A DNA stretch of 64,000 nucleotides from contig NZ_CP114039.1 in NCBI RefSeq assembly GCF_026965535.1, positions 4,030,001-4,094,000 on the forward strand, given 5' to 3'. This DNA is from Corallococcus sp. NCRR. Lineage in GTDB: Bacteria; Myxococcota; Myxococcia; Myxococcales; Myxococcaceae. The position numbers and the translations under genes are program-made. Under the pieces are notes generated by a model. It did no database searches, was not told the origin of the DNA, and worked only from the letters and a program-made list of their open reading frames with translations. Of this stretch, positions 8,908 through 17,237 are shown one piece after another; position 1 is the first letter of the stretch; each line of letters begins with the position of its first letter.

Positions 8908-9047
8908 GGCTGCGCTCCTGGGGGGCCGGGCAGGGGGGAAGCCCGTTGGGGGGGGAGCCAGGGATACACCGAAAAGCGGGTGGAAGGTACGACGGAGTGA
9001 AAGGGGCGGACGGCCCTCCCCGAGCCGTCCGCGCCCGGACAGAAGGC

Positions 9048-10766
9048 CTACTGCCCGCTCATGCCGGGGCCCGGCTTCCAGACCTTCACGTAGTCGATGG
9101 ACGCGGTCCACGCGGTGGCGCCCGTGGCGTTCGCGTCGCCGTACCAGAACGCGGAAGCGCTGCCGGTGAGGGCCCAGGTGGACGCGACGAAGTTCGCCAT
9201 GCCCACGAGCATCCGTTTGTAATCCGGGTTGTTGGAGAACGCCGCCGGCAGCGGGACCTCCCGGATGGCGTTGGTCGCCGGGTCGCCAATCCACATCCGG
9301 ATGTCATTGCCCACGCGGCGCGCGGTGTAGACCCACTGCTTGCCATTGCGGCGGTCCACGGCGGGGCGGACCTCCGACTGCTTGTTGTCCGGGTCCCAGT
9401 GCCACGTGGTCATGACGTTCGTGCCGTCGTTGTTGGGCAGCTCGACGAGGTCCAGCTCCGGAGGCCACGGCGTCCCGCCCCAGCTCTCCGCGACGGGCCA
9501 CATCAGGAAGTACATGCCCGTGCCCACGCCCGGCGGCAGGTCCGCCTTGAACGACACCTGGTAGTCCGCGTAGCCGGGATGCGCCGGCCGGAAGTTCTGC
9601 GCGTCCCACCACGTGCCCTGGTCCAGGTAGCAGCCGTCCCAGATGCCCGAGCCGTCACCGCGCTTGCGGGCGCGCATCTCCAGTTGGCCGTTGACCGTCA
9701 CGCACTGGCTCTGCGTGTTCATCACCATGACCGTGTGGTTGAGCGGCACGTTCGTCTGCCATTGCTTCCACGTGTTCCAGTCCAGCGAGTCGAAGTCGTC
9801 CTGGAGGTCCAGCACCCAACCGGTGGGCGGCGTGGGGACGCCTCCCACGCCGGGCGTGTTCCCGGACTGCAACGTCCAGCCTACCTGGGCGGACGCCTCG
9901 CCCGAGGCCTCGTAGTACTCCACCTTCACGCGGTGCGTGCCGGCGGTGAGCGTGACGTCGCCGGTCCGCGTCGACGTGCCGTGGTCGCCCCAGTGGTCCA
10001 CGACGAGCGCCCCGTCGACATAGACGCGGCTGCCGTCGTCGGACGTGGTGGAGAACCGGTACGTGCCCGCGCTGGCGAAGCTCCAGTCGCCCTCCCAGCG
10101 CACGCTGAAGTCGTCCACGCCCACGCCCGCGCCGGGGCTCCCCGTGCCCCAGGAGAACTGGATGGCGGCGTCCTGGCGCTGGAAGGCCCGGGTCGTCAGG
10201 TTCCGGTCGCTGAAGTAGGTGCCCCGGAAGGCGCCCGTGGGAATGGGCAGCTCACCCGTGCCCGCAGCGTCCCCCAGGAGTTTCACCTCCTGGACCCAGG
10301 CGCCGCCGGTGTTCGTGCGGTAGCGCACGTAGACGAAGCGCGCGTTCGTGTCCGGGATGTCGCAGCCCTTCCACTGGATGACGCTGCCGTCCACGTCGCA
10401 GTCGTACCAGCCCGTCTGGGACCAGCTCGCGTCGAAGAGCTGGACGTGGAAGCGATGGGCCTGGTCGCCCAGGCTCCACACCTCCCGCACCTGCTTCAGC
10501 GTCCCCAGGTCGTAGCCGACAAAGGCGTTGTCGCCCGCGCCCCACGCGCCCGACGCGTCATCGCCGTCGTTCACCTGCCAGGGGTAGTTGAAGCCGCCGT
10601 CGTCGATGAGCGTCGCGGCCAGCTCGCCGGTGACCGCGCCGCGTGACGCCGCGACGCGTGCGTCTGGAGGGGGCTCGTGGACTTCACAGGCCGCCAGCGA
10701 GCACAGGGGGAGCACCAGGCACGTCCGGACGAGCGCGCGGGAACGGGAACGCGGGGATGGGATCAT
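9048..10766 (-). CDS. Lipoprotein with discoidin-like, PA14 and GH16 domains
   Basis: 572 residues. The signal sequence ends in a lipobox (SLAAC, Cys27), so it is an exported lipoprotein. Residues ~45-165 look like an F5/8 type C (discoidin) carbohydrate-binding fold; ~172-305 match PA14 (GTYFSDRNLTT, then DDFSVRWEGDW and DDGSRVYVDG); ~325-565 are a GH16-type jelly roll with the catalytic signature ELDLVE (ExDxxE) near residue 436. GH16 enzymes cleave beta-1,3/1,4-glucans, agar or carrageenan. Together with the two GH16 lipoproteins at 30-33 kb this points to extracellular polysaccharide degradation. It is transcribed alone, with an AT-richer region upstream. Confidence 0.88.
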   Translation of the reverse strand: MIPSPRSRSRALVRTCLVLPLCSLAACEVHEPPPDARVAASRGAVTGELAATLIDDGGFNYPWQVNDGDDASGAWGAGDNAFVGYDLGTLKQVREVWSLGDQAHRFHVQLFDASWSQTGWYDCDVDGSVIQWKGCDIPDTNARFVYVRYRTNTGGAWVQEVKLLGDAAGTGELPIPTGAFRGTYFSDRNLTTRAFQRQDAAIQFSWGTGSPGAGVGVDDFSVRWEGDWSFASAGTYRFSTTSDDGSRVYVDGALVVDHWGDHGTSTRTGDVTLTAGTHRVKVEYYEASGEASAQVGWTLQSGNTPGVGGVPTPPTGWVLDLQDDFDSLDWNTWKQWQTNVPLNHTVMVMNTQSQCVTVNGQLEMRARKRGDGSGIWDGCYLDQGTWWDAQNFRPAHPGYADYQVSFKADLPPGVGTGMYFLMWPVAESWGGTPWPPELDLVELPNNDGTNVMTTWHWDPDNKQSEVRPAVDRRNGKQWVYTARRVGNDIRMWIGDPATNAIREVPLPAAFSNNPDYKRMLVGMANFVASTWALTGSASAFWYGDANATGATAWTASIDYVKVWKPGPGMSGQ

Positions 10767-10812
10767 CTTTCGCCTCCAGTGAGGTGGGAGGCGACGTGAT
10801 ATCCTTGTTGTT

Positions 10813-10832
10813 CAAGACTTCGAAGCGTCTTG
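10813..10832. promoter_or_regulatory. Dyad upstream of the PA14/GH16 lipoprotein gene
   Basis: CAAGACTTCGAAGCGTCTTG: arms CAAGAC/GTCTTG around a TTCGAA core, in the AT-richer 136-bp gap upstream of the lipoprotein gene. It could be an operator; no regulator is assigned. Confidence 0.35.
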
Positions 10833-10902
10833 CGGTGAAGTTGGCTTTGTCTTGTTTTGCGCGTCCCTTGGAGCCGTGGATTGCAGGCGCTCGCGGGTCT
10901 GG

Positions 10903-11778
10903 CTACTTGCGCTTCTTCGACAGGGAGCGGACGAAGACGGAGTCGATGCCGTGGATGCGCAGGGAGACGAAGTCCTCCGCGGTGGCGTTCTCGTAGCCCG
11001 CGTCGCGCATCTCCTTCACGAACGCGGGCGTGACGCCGTGGATGCGCATGGACACCAGGTCCTCCGCGCTCAGGTCCTTGAAGCCCAGGCCGCGCATCTC
11101 GCGGATGAAGTCCGGCGTCACGCCGTGGATGCTCATGGACAGGAGCGAGTCCAGGGGCAGGCCCTTGAACCCCAGCGCCGCGAACCCCTGGATGCGCTCC
11201 GGCGTGACGTTGTGGATGCGGCTGCTCACCAACTGCTCGAGCGTCAGCTTCGGGTAGCCCTCGGCCGCCATGGTGCGGACGTATTCCGGGGTGACGCGGA
11301 AGATGCCCACCTGGACCAGCTCCTCCACGGTGGTGACCTTCAGGCCCACCGCCGCGAGCGCCTGGACGCGCTGGGGACCGACGTTCACGCTGGCCAGGAG
11401 GAGTTGCTCGTCCGCGTCCGGCCTGGGAATGCCCAGCTCCGCCAGCTTCTTCGTGAAGCTGGCGTCCGGGCTGAAGCGCCAGGTGCCCACGCCCTGGCCG
11501 TCGTTGAAGCGGCCCTCGAAGTCGAACGTCCCCGCCTCGCGCACCAGCTTGAAGGGGGCGCTGCTCCCGTCCGCGGTGGACAGCCCCTGGAAGTCGGCGA
11601 GCGGCGCGGAGAAGCCGTGGTGCGAATCAGGGCGGTCCTTGGGCTGCAATGACAACTGCAACTGCTGCTCCTTCACATACGCGCCCCACGTACCGGTGCG
11701 CTGCGCATCGGCGGCGAGCACGGGGAGGGTGAAGAGCATCACGGCCAGGGTGAGCCACGGAGACAGGCGCGACGTCAT
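10903..11778 (-). CDS. Secreted protein with repeats shared with the neighbouring M56 protease
   Basis: 291 residues. The N-terminal segment LAVMLFTLPVLAADAQ is a cleavable signal peptide. Residues ~25-110 form a beta-rich domain (LSLQPKDRPD, then FEGRFNDGQGVGTWRFSPD). From ~118 to the end there are six copies of a ~28-residue repeat with consensus L(V/L)SxRIHGVTPxFVxEMxxxGFxxLxxED, the last truncated. The same repeat ends the adjacent M56 protease, which is co-oriented 90 bp upstream. The protein is probably periplasmic and may be a ligand, decoy or substrate of that sensor protease; this is inference. A KKRK tail ends the protein. Confidence 0.85.
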   Translation of the reverse strand: MTSRLSPWLTLAVMLFTLPVLAADAQRTGTWGAYVKEQQLQLSLQPKDRPDSHHGFSAPLADFQGLSTADGSSAPFKLVREAGTFDFEGRFNDGQGVGTWRFSPDASFTKKLAELGIPRPDADEQLLLASVNVGPQRVQALAAVGLKVTTVEELVQVGIFRVTPEYVRTMAAEGYPKLTLEQLVSSRIHNVTPERIQGFAALGFKGLPLDSLLSMSIHGVTPDFIREMRGLGFKDLSAEDLVSMRIHGVTPAFVKEMRDAGYENATAEDFVSLRIHGIDSVFVRSLSKKRK

Positions 11779-11868
11779 GACGGCGACTCCTTTTCGGGCA
11801 AGGCGCGGCCTGCCCGCGCGCCCGGGAAGGCGCGCGCGGTGGGGCCGCTTGGGAGAGGAAGGGAGGGG

Positions 11869-13872
11869 TTACTTCCGGGGCTTCTGCATGCGGCGGATGA
11901 AGTCCGCGTCCACGCCGCCGGTGCGCAGGCGCACCAATTCATCCACGGTGGCGGGCTTCACGCCCGCGCCTTCCAGCTCGCGCAGGTAGCTGGAGTCGAC
12001 ACCCAGCGCGCGGAGCTGCACGGCTCCATCCAGGCTCAGCTTCCCGAAGCCCGCGGCCTTCAGTTCGTTGAGCCACGCGGCGTTGACGCCCAGCGCCTTC
12101 GCGGACAGCAGGGCGTCGGAGTCCTCCTTGTCGAAGCCCAGGGCGGCCATCTGACCCAGCCACTCCGGCGTGACGCCCAGGTGCTTCATGGACAGCAGCT
12201 GCTCGGCGGGGATGGAGTGGCCGAAGCGGTCCGTCATGGACTTCACGTACTCCGGCGTGACGCCGGCGTGCTGGAAGCCCACCAGCGTGTCCACCGTGGG
12301 CTCGTAGCCCATGGCGGAGATGCGCTCGACGACCTCCGGAGTGACGCCCGCGATCTTCAGCGCGACCAGCTGGTCCACGCTCAGCGGATCCACGCCCACG
12401 CGGGTCTTCTCGTCGGCGTCGTCGGACGCCTTCCTCGCCGCGCGGGCCTTCTCCTTCGCGGAGGGCGCGGGGTTCGGAGCCGGCGCGACGACCGGCGCGG
12501 GCGCCGGGGGCGGAGGCGGGGGCGCCGCGAGGACCGTGAGCGGCGCGGGCGGGGCAGGGGCCACGGCGGTCTTCGCGGCGGCGGCGAGCGACGTGGACGC
12601 GGCGGGCGCGGGCGCCAGGGCGATCCTCGCGGCGGCGAGTGACGGGGGTGCATCGGCCGACCGCGCGGGCTTCGCGGCGGCGAGTGACGGGGGCGCATCG
12701 GCCGACTGCGCGGGCTTCGCGGCGGCGCGCGCCAGGCCCCAGGAGGCAGCGGCATCCGTACGGGGCGCGGCGCTCATGGCCGGGGCCTTTGTCTCCTGCG
12801 TCTTCACGGGCTGCACCGCGAGCGCCGTCAGCGGCGCCGCCAGCGCCAGGCTGCTGGCCAGCGTGACGATGGACACCCCCGCCGCCCAGCGCGACGAGCA
12901 CCGCGAGTGGGGCGCCACCACCAACCGCCGCACGCGGTCCTTCAGCGAACCGCCCAGCGCGGACATCGCGGGGCCGTGGGCGTCCATGCCCTGCAACCGC
13001 AGCGCTTCGAGCGCGGTGAGCGCCCGGGCGTAGGGCAGGGCGCCGGGGCCCTGCCGCACCGCGAGGTCGTCACAGCAGTTCTCGCGCTCCACGCGGATGA
13101 CCTGGGACATCCACCACACGGCCGGGTGGTAGAAGAGCAGCGTCTCCACCAGCGTCTGCACCACGTTCACCGCGAAGTCGTGACGGCGGATGTGGGCCAG
13201 CTCGTGGGCCAGCACCAGCTCCAGCTCGCGCACGGCCAGCCCGGTGAGCGTGGCGGTGGGGACCAGCACCACCGGCTTCAGCCAGCCCAGCGTGGACGGC
13301 ACGTCCAGCTTCGACGACACCAGCAGGCGCACCGGACGCGTGAGGTTCAGCCGCCGCGCCAGCACCTCCAGCCGCTGCTGCCATTCCCACGACGCGTGCA
13401 CCGCCTCGTCCACCTGCCGGCGCAGCCCCATCCAGTCCTTGAGCAGCCGCAGCGACGACGCCGCCACGCCCATGCCCCACGCCAGCACCAGCCAGGGCAG
13501 GTGCTCGCCCACCTGCTGGAACACCCCGTCCAACCGGGGCAGCGTCGCGGTCTCCTTCAAGGGCAGGGGATGCGAGGCGGGCAGCCGCGTCAGGGCGGGA
13601 GCCACCGGGGACACCAGGGGCGCCACGGTCCGGGGGACGACCGCCGAGCGCGCCGGACGGACTTCCGCCGCGCGCGAGGCATGCCGCCACGCGGTGGCCA
13701 CCGGCAGCGCCAGCATGATGCCCAGCGCGCCGCACGCCAGCGCGTAGCGCAGGTTCGCCGAGCGCCGCCCCACCCACCGCAGCGCCAGCGCCAGGGCCAC
13801 CGCCACGAGCGCGCCCTGCCACACCAGGTGCACGAGCGCCCAGCCCACCGCCTCCAGGATGAGACCGTTCAT
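11869..13872 (-). CDS. M56 (BlaR1/MecR1-type) membrane metalloprotease with C-terminal repeats
   Basis: 667 residues starting at ATG 13872, which overlaps the BlaI stop (ATGA). Hydrophobic segments near residues 5-35 and 40-60 precede an M56 domain carrying the zinc motif LAHELAHIRRHD near residue 221 and the ENCCDDLAV element; another membrane segment lies near 330. By family, such proteases are signal-activated and cleave BlaI-type repressors. The C-terminal penicillin-sensor domain of true BlaR1 is absent. Instead, a long Ala/Pro-rich linker with an internal 15-residue repeat leads to six ~28-residue repeats (GVTPEYVKSM... type) matching those of the downstream secreted protein. The signal sensed is therefore unlikely to be a beta-lactam bound through a PBP-like domain. 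Confidence 0.9.
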   Translation of the reverse strand: MNGLILEAVGWALVHLVWQGALVAVALALALRWVGRRSANLRYALACGALGIMLALPVATAWRHASRAAEVRPARSAVVPRTVAPLVSPVAPALTRLPASHPLPLKETATLPRLDGVFQQVGEHLPWLVLAWGMGVAASSLRLLKDWMGLRRQVDEAVHASWEWQQRLEVLARRLNLTRPVRLLVSSKLDVPSTLGWLKPVVLVPTATLTGLAVRELELVLAHELAHIRRHDFAVNVVQTLVETLLFYHPAVWWMSQVIRVERENCCDDLAVRQGPGALPYARALTALEALRLQGMDAHGPAMSALGGSLKDRVRRLVVAPHSRCSSRWAAGVSIVTLASSLALAAPLTALAVQPVKTQETKAPAMSAAPRTDAAASWGLARAAAKPAQSADAPPSLAAAKPARSADAPPSLAAARIALAPAPAASTSLAAAAKTAVAPAPPAPLTVLAAPPPPPPAPAPVVAPAPNPAPSAKEKARAARKASDDADEKTRVGVDPLSVDQLVALKIAGVTPEVVERISAMGYEPTVDTLVGFQHAGVTPEYVKSMTDRFGHSIPAEQLLSMKHLGVTPEWLGQMAALGFDKEDSDALLSAKALGVNAAWLNELKAAGFGKLSLDGAVQLRALGVDSSYLRELEGAGVKPATVDELVRLRTGGVDADFIRRMQKPRK
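12635..12724. repeat. Two 45-bp direct repeats in the protease linker
   Basis: Two adjacent 45-bp units differ at only two positions and encode two copies of a 15-residue Ala/Pro/Ser-rich unit (SADAPPSLAAAKPAR). This is a recent tandem duplication in the linker between the M56 domain and the repeat domain. Confidence 0.85.
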
Positions 13873-14255
13873 GACTCCGACTCCTTCTCGAGCGAATCCA
13901 GCAACTGGCGCAGCTCCGCCAGCTCCTCGGGGGACGTCTTCTTCGTGGACAGGGCCTGCAGGGCGAGCCGCGCCGGAGAGCCGCCGAACACTCGGTCCAC
14001 CAGGTCCGTCACCAGTTGCTGCTGGGTGCTCTCCCGGGGGAGCCGGGCGCTGTAGACGTGCGCGCGCTGGGACTCGTCGCGCGTCACCAGCCCCTTCTCC
14101 GTCATGATCTGCATCGTCTTCAGGACGGTGGTGTAGCCGCTCCCGTCCTGGAGCGTCTCGTGGACCTCGCGCACCGTGCGCGCGCCCCCGTCCCACAGCA
14201 CCCGCAGGATGGCCAGCTCGGCATCCGTGGGGCGCGGCAGCTTTCCTCGGCTCAT
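13869..14255 (-). CDS. BlaI/MecI/CopY-family transcriptional repressor
   Basis: 128 residues from ATG 14255 (MSRGKLPRPTDAELAILRVLW), chosen because AGAGAGGAAGCC precedes it; the six-codon longer frame lacks such a site. The N-terminal winged helix reads TVREVHETLQDGSGYTTVLKTMQIMTEKGLV, the hallmark recognition helix of the family, and the C-terminal third is helical for dimerisation. In this family the repressor is inactivated by cleavage by the partner M56 protease, encoded immediately downstream and translationally coupled. Two TACGAA-N4-TTCGTA-type dyads on its own promoter imply autoregulation. Confidence 0.93.
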   Translation of the reverse strand: MSRGKLPRPTDAELAILRVLWDGGARTVREVHETLQDGSGYTTVLKTMQIMTEKGLVTRDESQRAHVYSARLPRESTQQQLVTDLVDRVFGGSPARLALQALSTKKTSPEELAELRQLLDSLEKESES

Positions 14256-14288
14256 GGCTTCCTCTCTCCTCACCGCTTCCTACGCATA

Positions 14289-14316
14289 GTTATACGAACG
14301 ATTTCGTAGGTGTCAA
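14289..14316 (-). promoter_or_regulatory. Promoter of the BlaI-M56 operon
   Basis: On the minus strand TTGACA (14316-14311), a 16-bp spacer and TATAAC (14294-14289), near-consensus for the housekeeping sigma factor, 34 bp before the BlaI ATG. Unusually AT-rich for this genome. Confidence 0.7.
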
Positions 14317-14330
14317 CGAAGCCTTTCGTA
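14293..14330. promoter_or_regulatory. Two tandem operator-like dyads on the BlaI promoter
   Basis: Dyad 1: TACGAA-CGAT-TTCGTA (14293-14308), between the -10 and -35 elements. Dyad 2: AACGAA-GCCT-TTCGTA (14315-14330), overlapping the -35. Centres are 22 bp apart, about two helical turns, so both face the same side of the DNA. BlaI-family repressors bind such dyads; binding here would block RNA polymerase. Confidence 0.75.
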
Positions 14331-14492
14331 CTTCACGGGCAAGGCGCCCCGTGGGGAGGGGAAAGGGCGTTCCCGAGGGCTGACGCCCAGACAAGCCATC
14401 AGGGAGGGGTGAACCCGACGGTGGGGTGTTTACCGTTTTCCAGACCGGGCCCATGGCCACGCGGCGGGGGAGCCCGAGGAGCCTGTCCATCC

Positions 14493-15632
14493 ATGCGCGT
14501 CATCCTCTTCTGTCATTCCCTGCTGTCGGACTGGAACCACGGCGCTGCCCACTTCCTGCGCGGAGTGGTGACGGAGCTGGCCGCGCGAGGCCACTCCGTG
14601 CGCGTGTTCGAACCCGAGGACTCCAGGAGCTTCCAGTGCCTGCTGGAGGAGCCCTACGGCGTGGCCGCGCTCAACGAGGCCCGCGCCCTCCATCCGCACG
14701 TGCGTCCGGAGCGCTTCACCCCCGGCACGCTGGACCTGGAGGCCGTGCTCGAAGGCGTGGACCTGGTGCTGGTGCACGCCTGGACGCCGCCGGACCTGGT
14801 GCGCCGCATCGGAGCGCATCGCGGTGACGGCGGGCGCTTCCGCCTCCTCTTCCATGACACCGGGCACCGAGGCGTGAGCGCGCCGGAGGTGATGGCCGGC
14901 TACGACCTGTCCCGGTACGACGGAGTGCTCGCCTCCGGAAACGCGCTCCGGGACCTCTATCGGGAGCGTGGCTGGGCCCCGCGAGCGTGGACCTGGCACG
15001 AGGCCGCCGATGTGCGCGTGTTCCACCCGCACCCGCGCAACCGCGAGGTGCGGGACCTGGTCTGGGTTGGCAACTGGGGAGACGACGAGCGCACGAAGGA
15101 GCTGCAGGAGTTCCTCGTGGATCCGGTGCACGAGCTGGGCCTCACCGCGCGGGTGCATGGCGTGCGCTACCCGCCCCCTGCCCTGCGGGCCCTCTTCGAC
15201 GCGGGCATCGAGTACGCCGGCTGGCTGCCCAACCACCGCGTGCCCCTGGCCTTCTCCCAGGCGCGCGTCACCGTGCACATCCCCCGGCGCCCCTACGCCA
15301 CGCTCTTGCCCGGCATCCCCACCATCCGCCCCTTCGAGGCGCTGGCGTGCGGCATCCCGCTGGTGTCCTCCCCCTGGGAGGACTCGGACGGGCTCTTCAG
15401 CGCGGGACGGGACTACCTCGTCGCCCGGGATGGCGCTCAGATGCGGCGCCACCTGTCCGCGCTGGTCGCGGACGCGGAGATGCGGCACGCCTTCGCGGAA
15501 GCCGGCCTGCGCACGGTACTGTCACGCCACACCTGCGCGCACCGGGTGGAGGCGCTGCTCCTCCTCTGTCAGGAGCTGGGGATGTCCGGTGACGTCCTCC
15601 ATCCGCTGTCTTCCGAAAGAGTCCTCGCATGA
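14493..15632 (+). CDS. CgeB-like glycosyltransferase
   Basis: 379 residues from ATG 14493 (MRVILFCHSLLSDWNHGAAH); the longer upstream frame would cover the divergent BlaI promoter and is rejected. N-terminal strand-loop and HSVRVFEPED fit the GT-B Rossmann start; the C-terminal half contains YAGWLPNHRVPLAFSQARVTVHIPRRP and RPFEALACGIPLVSSPW, the classic C-terminal donor-site region of the CgeB/GT1-like family. It should transfer a sugar in the cytoplasm, substrate unknown. Its stop overlaps the start of a second CgeB-like gene (ATGA), so the two are coupled and probably act in succession on the same glycan or spore/cell-surface compound. Confidence 0.85.
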   Translation: MRVILFCHSLLSDWNHGAAHFLRGVVTELAARGHSVRVFEPEDSRSFQCLLEEPYGVAALNEARALHPHVRPERFTPGTLDLEAVLEGVDLVLVHAWTPPDLVRRIGAHRGDGGRFRLLFHDTGHRGVSAPEVMAGYDLSRYDGVLASGNALRDLYRERGWAPRAWTWHEAADVRVFHPHPRNREVRDLVWVGNWGDDERTKELQEFLVDPVHELGLTARVHGVRYPPPALRALFDAGIEYAGWLPNHRVPLAFSQARVTVHIPRRPYATLLPGIPTIRPFEALACGIPLVSSPWEDSDGLFSAGRDYLVARDGAQMRRHLSALVADAEMRHAFAEAGLRTVLSRHTCAHRVEALLLLCQELGMSGDVLHPLSSERVLA

Positions 15633-16699
15633 GCCGCGGCCTGCGCTTCGCCTTCTTCGGTTCCAGCCTCGTGTCCACCTGGTGGAACGGCGCGGCCACC
15701 TATTACCGGGGCCTCTTGCGCGCCCTGCACGCGCGCGGGCACCAGGTCACCTTCTATGAACCGGACGCCTCCGGACGGCAGGAGCACCGCGATCTCCAGG
15801 AGCCGGGCTGGGCCCGCGTCGTCGTCTACTCCAACAACCCGGGCTCGGTGGACGAGTGCCTGGACGACGCCTTCGGCGCGGACGTGGTGGTGAAGGCCAG
15901 CGGCGTGGGGGCCCAGGACGCGTATCTGGAAGCGTGTGTGCTGGAGCTGCGCCGCTCCGGCACGCAGGTGGTGTTCTGGGACATGAGCGCGCCCGCCACG
16001 CTGGAGCACGTGGCGAAGGACGCCCATCACCTCTTTCGTGAGCGCATCCCGCGCTTCGACCGCATCCTCACGTCCGGCGGCGGCGCGCCGGTGGTGAACG
16101 CGTACCGCGAGCTGGGCGCGAAGCAGTGCGTGCCCATCTGCCCGGCGGTGGATCCGGACACGCATCACCCCGTGACGCCCGAGCCGCGCTTCGCCTGTGA
16201 CCTGGCCTTCATGGGCAACCGGCTGCCGGACCGCGAGGCGCGCGTGGAGGCCTGCTTCTTCCAGGTCGCGCAGGCGCTGCCCCGCTCGCGCATGCTCCTG
16301 GGCGGCAACGGTTGGGAGGACCGCGTCGCGCCCGCGAACGTCGGGCGCCTGGGCCACGTCTACACTCAGGACCACAACGCGCTGAACTGTTCCGCGCGCG
16401 CGGTGCTCAACCTGCACCGCGACAGCCTGGCGCGCTTCGGCTTCTCGCCGTCCCCGCGCATGTTCGAAGCCGCGGGCGCGGGCGCCTGCCTCATCACCGA
16501 CGCCTTCGAGGGCGTGGAGCGGTTCCTGGAGCCCGGCCGCGAGGTGCTGGTGGCCCGTTCCGGTGAGGAGGTCGCCGAGCACGTGAAGCGCCTCACCCTG
16601 GAGGACGCGCGGCGCATGGGGCAGGCCGCGCTCCGGCGCGTGCTGGCCGAGCACACGTATGCGCACCGCGCGCTGGAGGTGGAGGCGGCGCTGGGCTGA
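15629..16699 (+). CDS. CgeB-like glycosyltransferase, paralogue of the upstream gene
   Basis: 356 residues starting at ATG 15629 inside the end of the upstream gene. The opening LRFAFFGSSLVSTWWNGAATYYRGLL parallels the preceding protein. Later elements are DLAFMGNRLPDREARVE and the donor-binding stretch SPRMFEAAGAGACLITDAFEG, typical of CgeB / DUF3880-type glycosyltransferases. No signal peptide. CgeB was first noted in Bacillus spore-coat maturation; in myxobacteria a role in surface or spore glycans is only a possibility. The tandem pair likely arose by duplication. Confidence 0.87.
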   Translation: MSRGLRFAFFGSSLVSTWWNGAATYYRGLLRALHARGHQVTFYEPDASGRQEHRDLQEPGWARVVVYSNNPGSVDECLDDAFGADVVVKASGVGAQDAYLEACVLELRRSGTQVVFWDMSAPATLEHVAKDAHHLFRERIPRFDRILTSGGGAPVVNAYRELGAKQCVPICPAVDPDTHHPVTPEPRFACDLAFMGNRLPDREARVEACFFQVAQALPRSRMLLGGNGWEDRVAPANVGRLGHVYTQDHNALNCSARAVLNLHRDSLARFGFSPSPRMFEAAGAGACLITDAFEGVERFLEPGREVLVARSGEEVAEHVKRLTLEDARRMGQAALRRVLAEHTYAHRALEVEAALG

Positions 16700-16772
16700 C
16701 GCAGACCGGCGCGGAGCATCGGCGTCGGCCGGGGTTGAAACCCGGCGGGGCCGGACGCATGGATGGGAGGGC

Positions 16773-17162
16773 ATGACCTCCCATCCGCCTCCCAAGCCCT
16801 GCGCCGTCTGTGGCCGCGCCATCACCTGGCGCCGCAAGTGGGCGCGCGACTGGGAACAGGTGCGGTACTGCTCGGAGGCGTGCCGGGGGAAGCGGACCGG
16901 GGCGCGGGATTCCCCGTGGGAGGCGCGCATCCTGGAGCTGCTCTCCCAGCGGGCGGGCGGCGCCACCGTGTGCCCCTCCGAGGTCGCCCGCGCATCCGGT
17001 GAAGAGGACTGGCGCGCGTGCATGGAGCCCGTGCGCGAGGCGGCGCGCAGGCTCGTCGCTCGCGGGGTGTTGGACATCGTGCAGGGGGGAAGGGTGGTGG
17101 ACCCGTCCACCGCGCGCGGCCCCATCCGGTTGCGCCTGCGCGCCCGAGGCCCCGGGGTGTAG
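16773..17162 (+). CDS. DUF2256-DUF3253 fusion protein
   Basis: 129 residues from ATG 16773. Residues ~8-43 (KPCAVCGRAITWRRKWARDW then YCSEACR) match the short zinc-binding-type DUF2256, with the CxxC and CSxxC pairs intact. Residues ~50-125 match DUF3253, a winged-helix-like fold (ILELLSQRAGGATVCPSEVAR, then AARRLVARGVLDIVQGG and a final GPIRLRL). The two domains are commonly found fused. Function is unknown; a nucleic-acid-binding role is a guess from the fold. Confidence 0.85.
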   Translation: MTSHPPPKPCAVCGRAITWRRKWARDWEQVRYCSEACRGKRTGARDSPWEARILELLSQRAGGATVCPSEVARASGEEDWRACMEPVREAARRLVARGVLDIVQGGRVVDPSTARGPIRLRLRARGPGV

Positions 17163-17237
17163 CGCTCCGCACAGGGCCTTCACGGGCGGTGCAATCGCTC
17201 TTGCGCTCACATGGAAGGTCCGGCTACGCGCCGCCCC

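Noticed and set aside
14310..14492. N-terminal extension of the first CgeB-like gene
   Set aside because: It would cover the BlaI promoter and operators and lacks a ribosome-binding site; the protein fold begins at ATG 14493.
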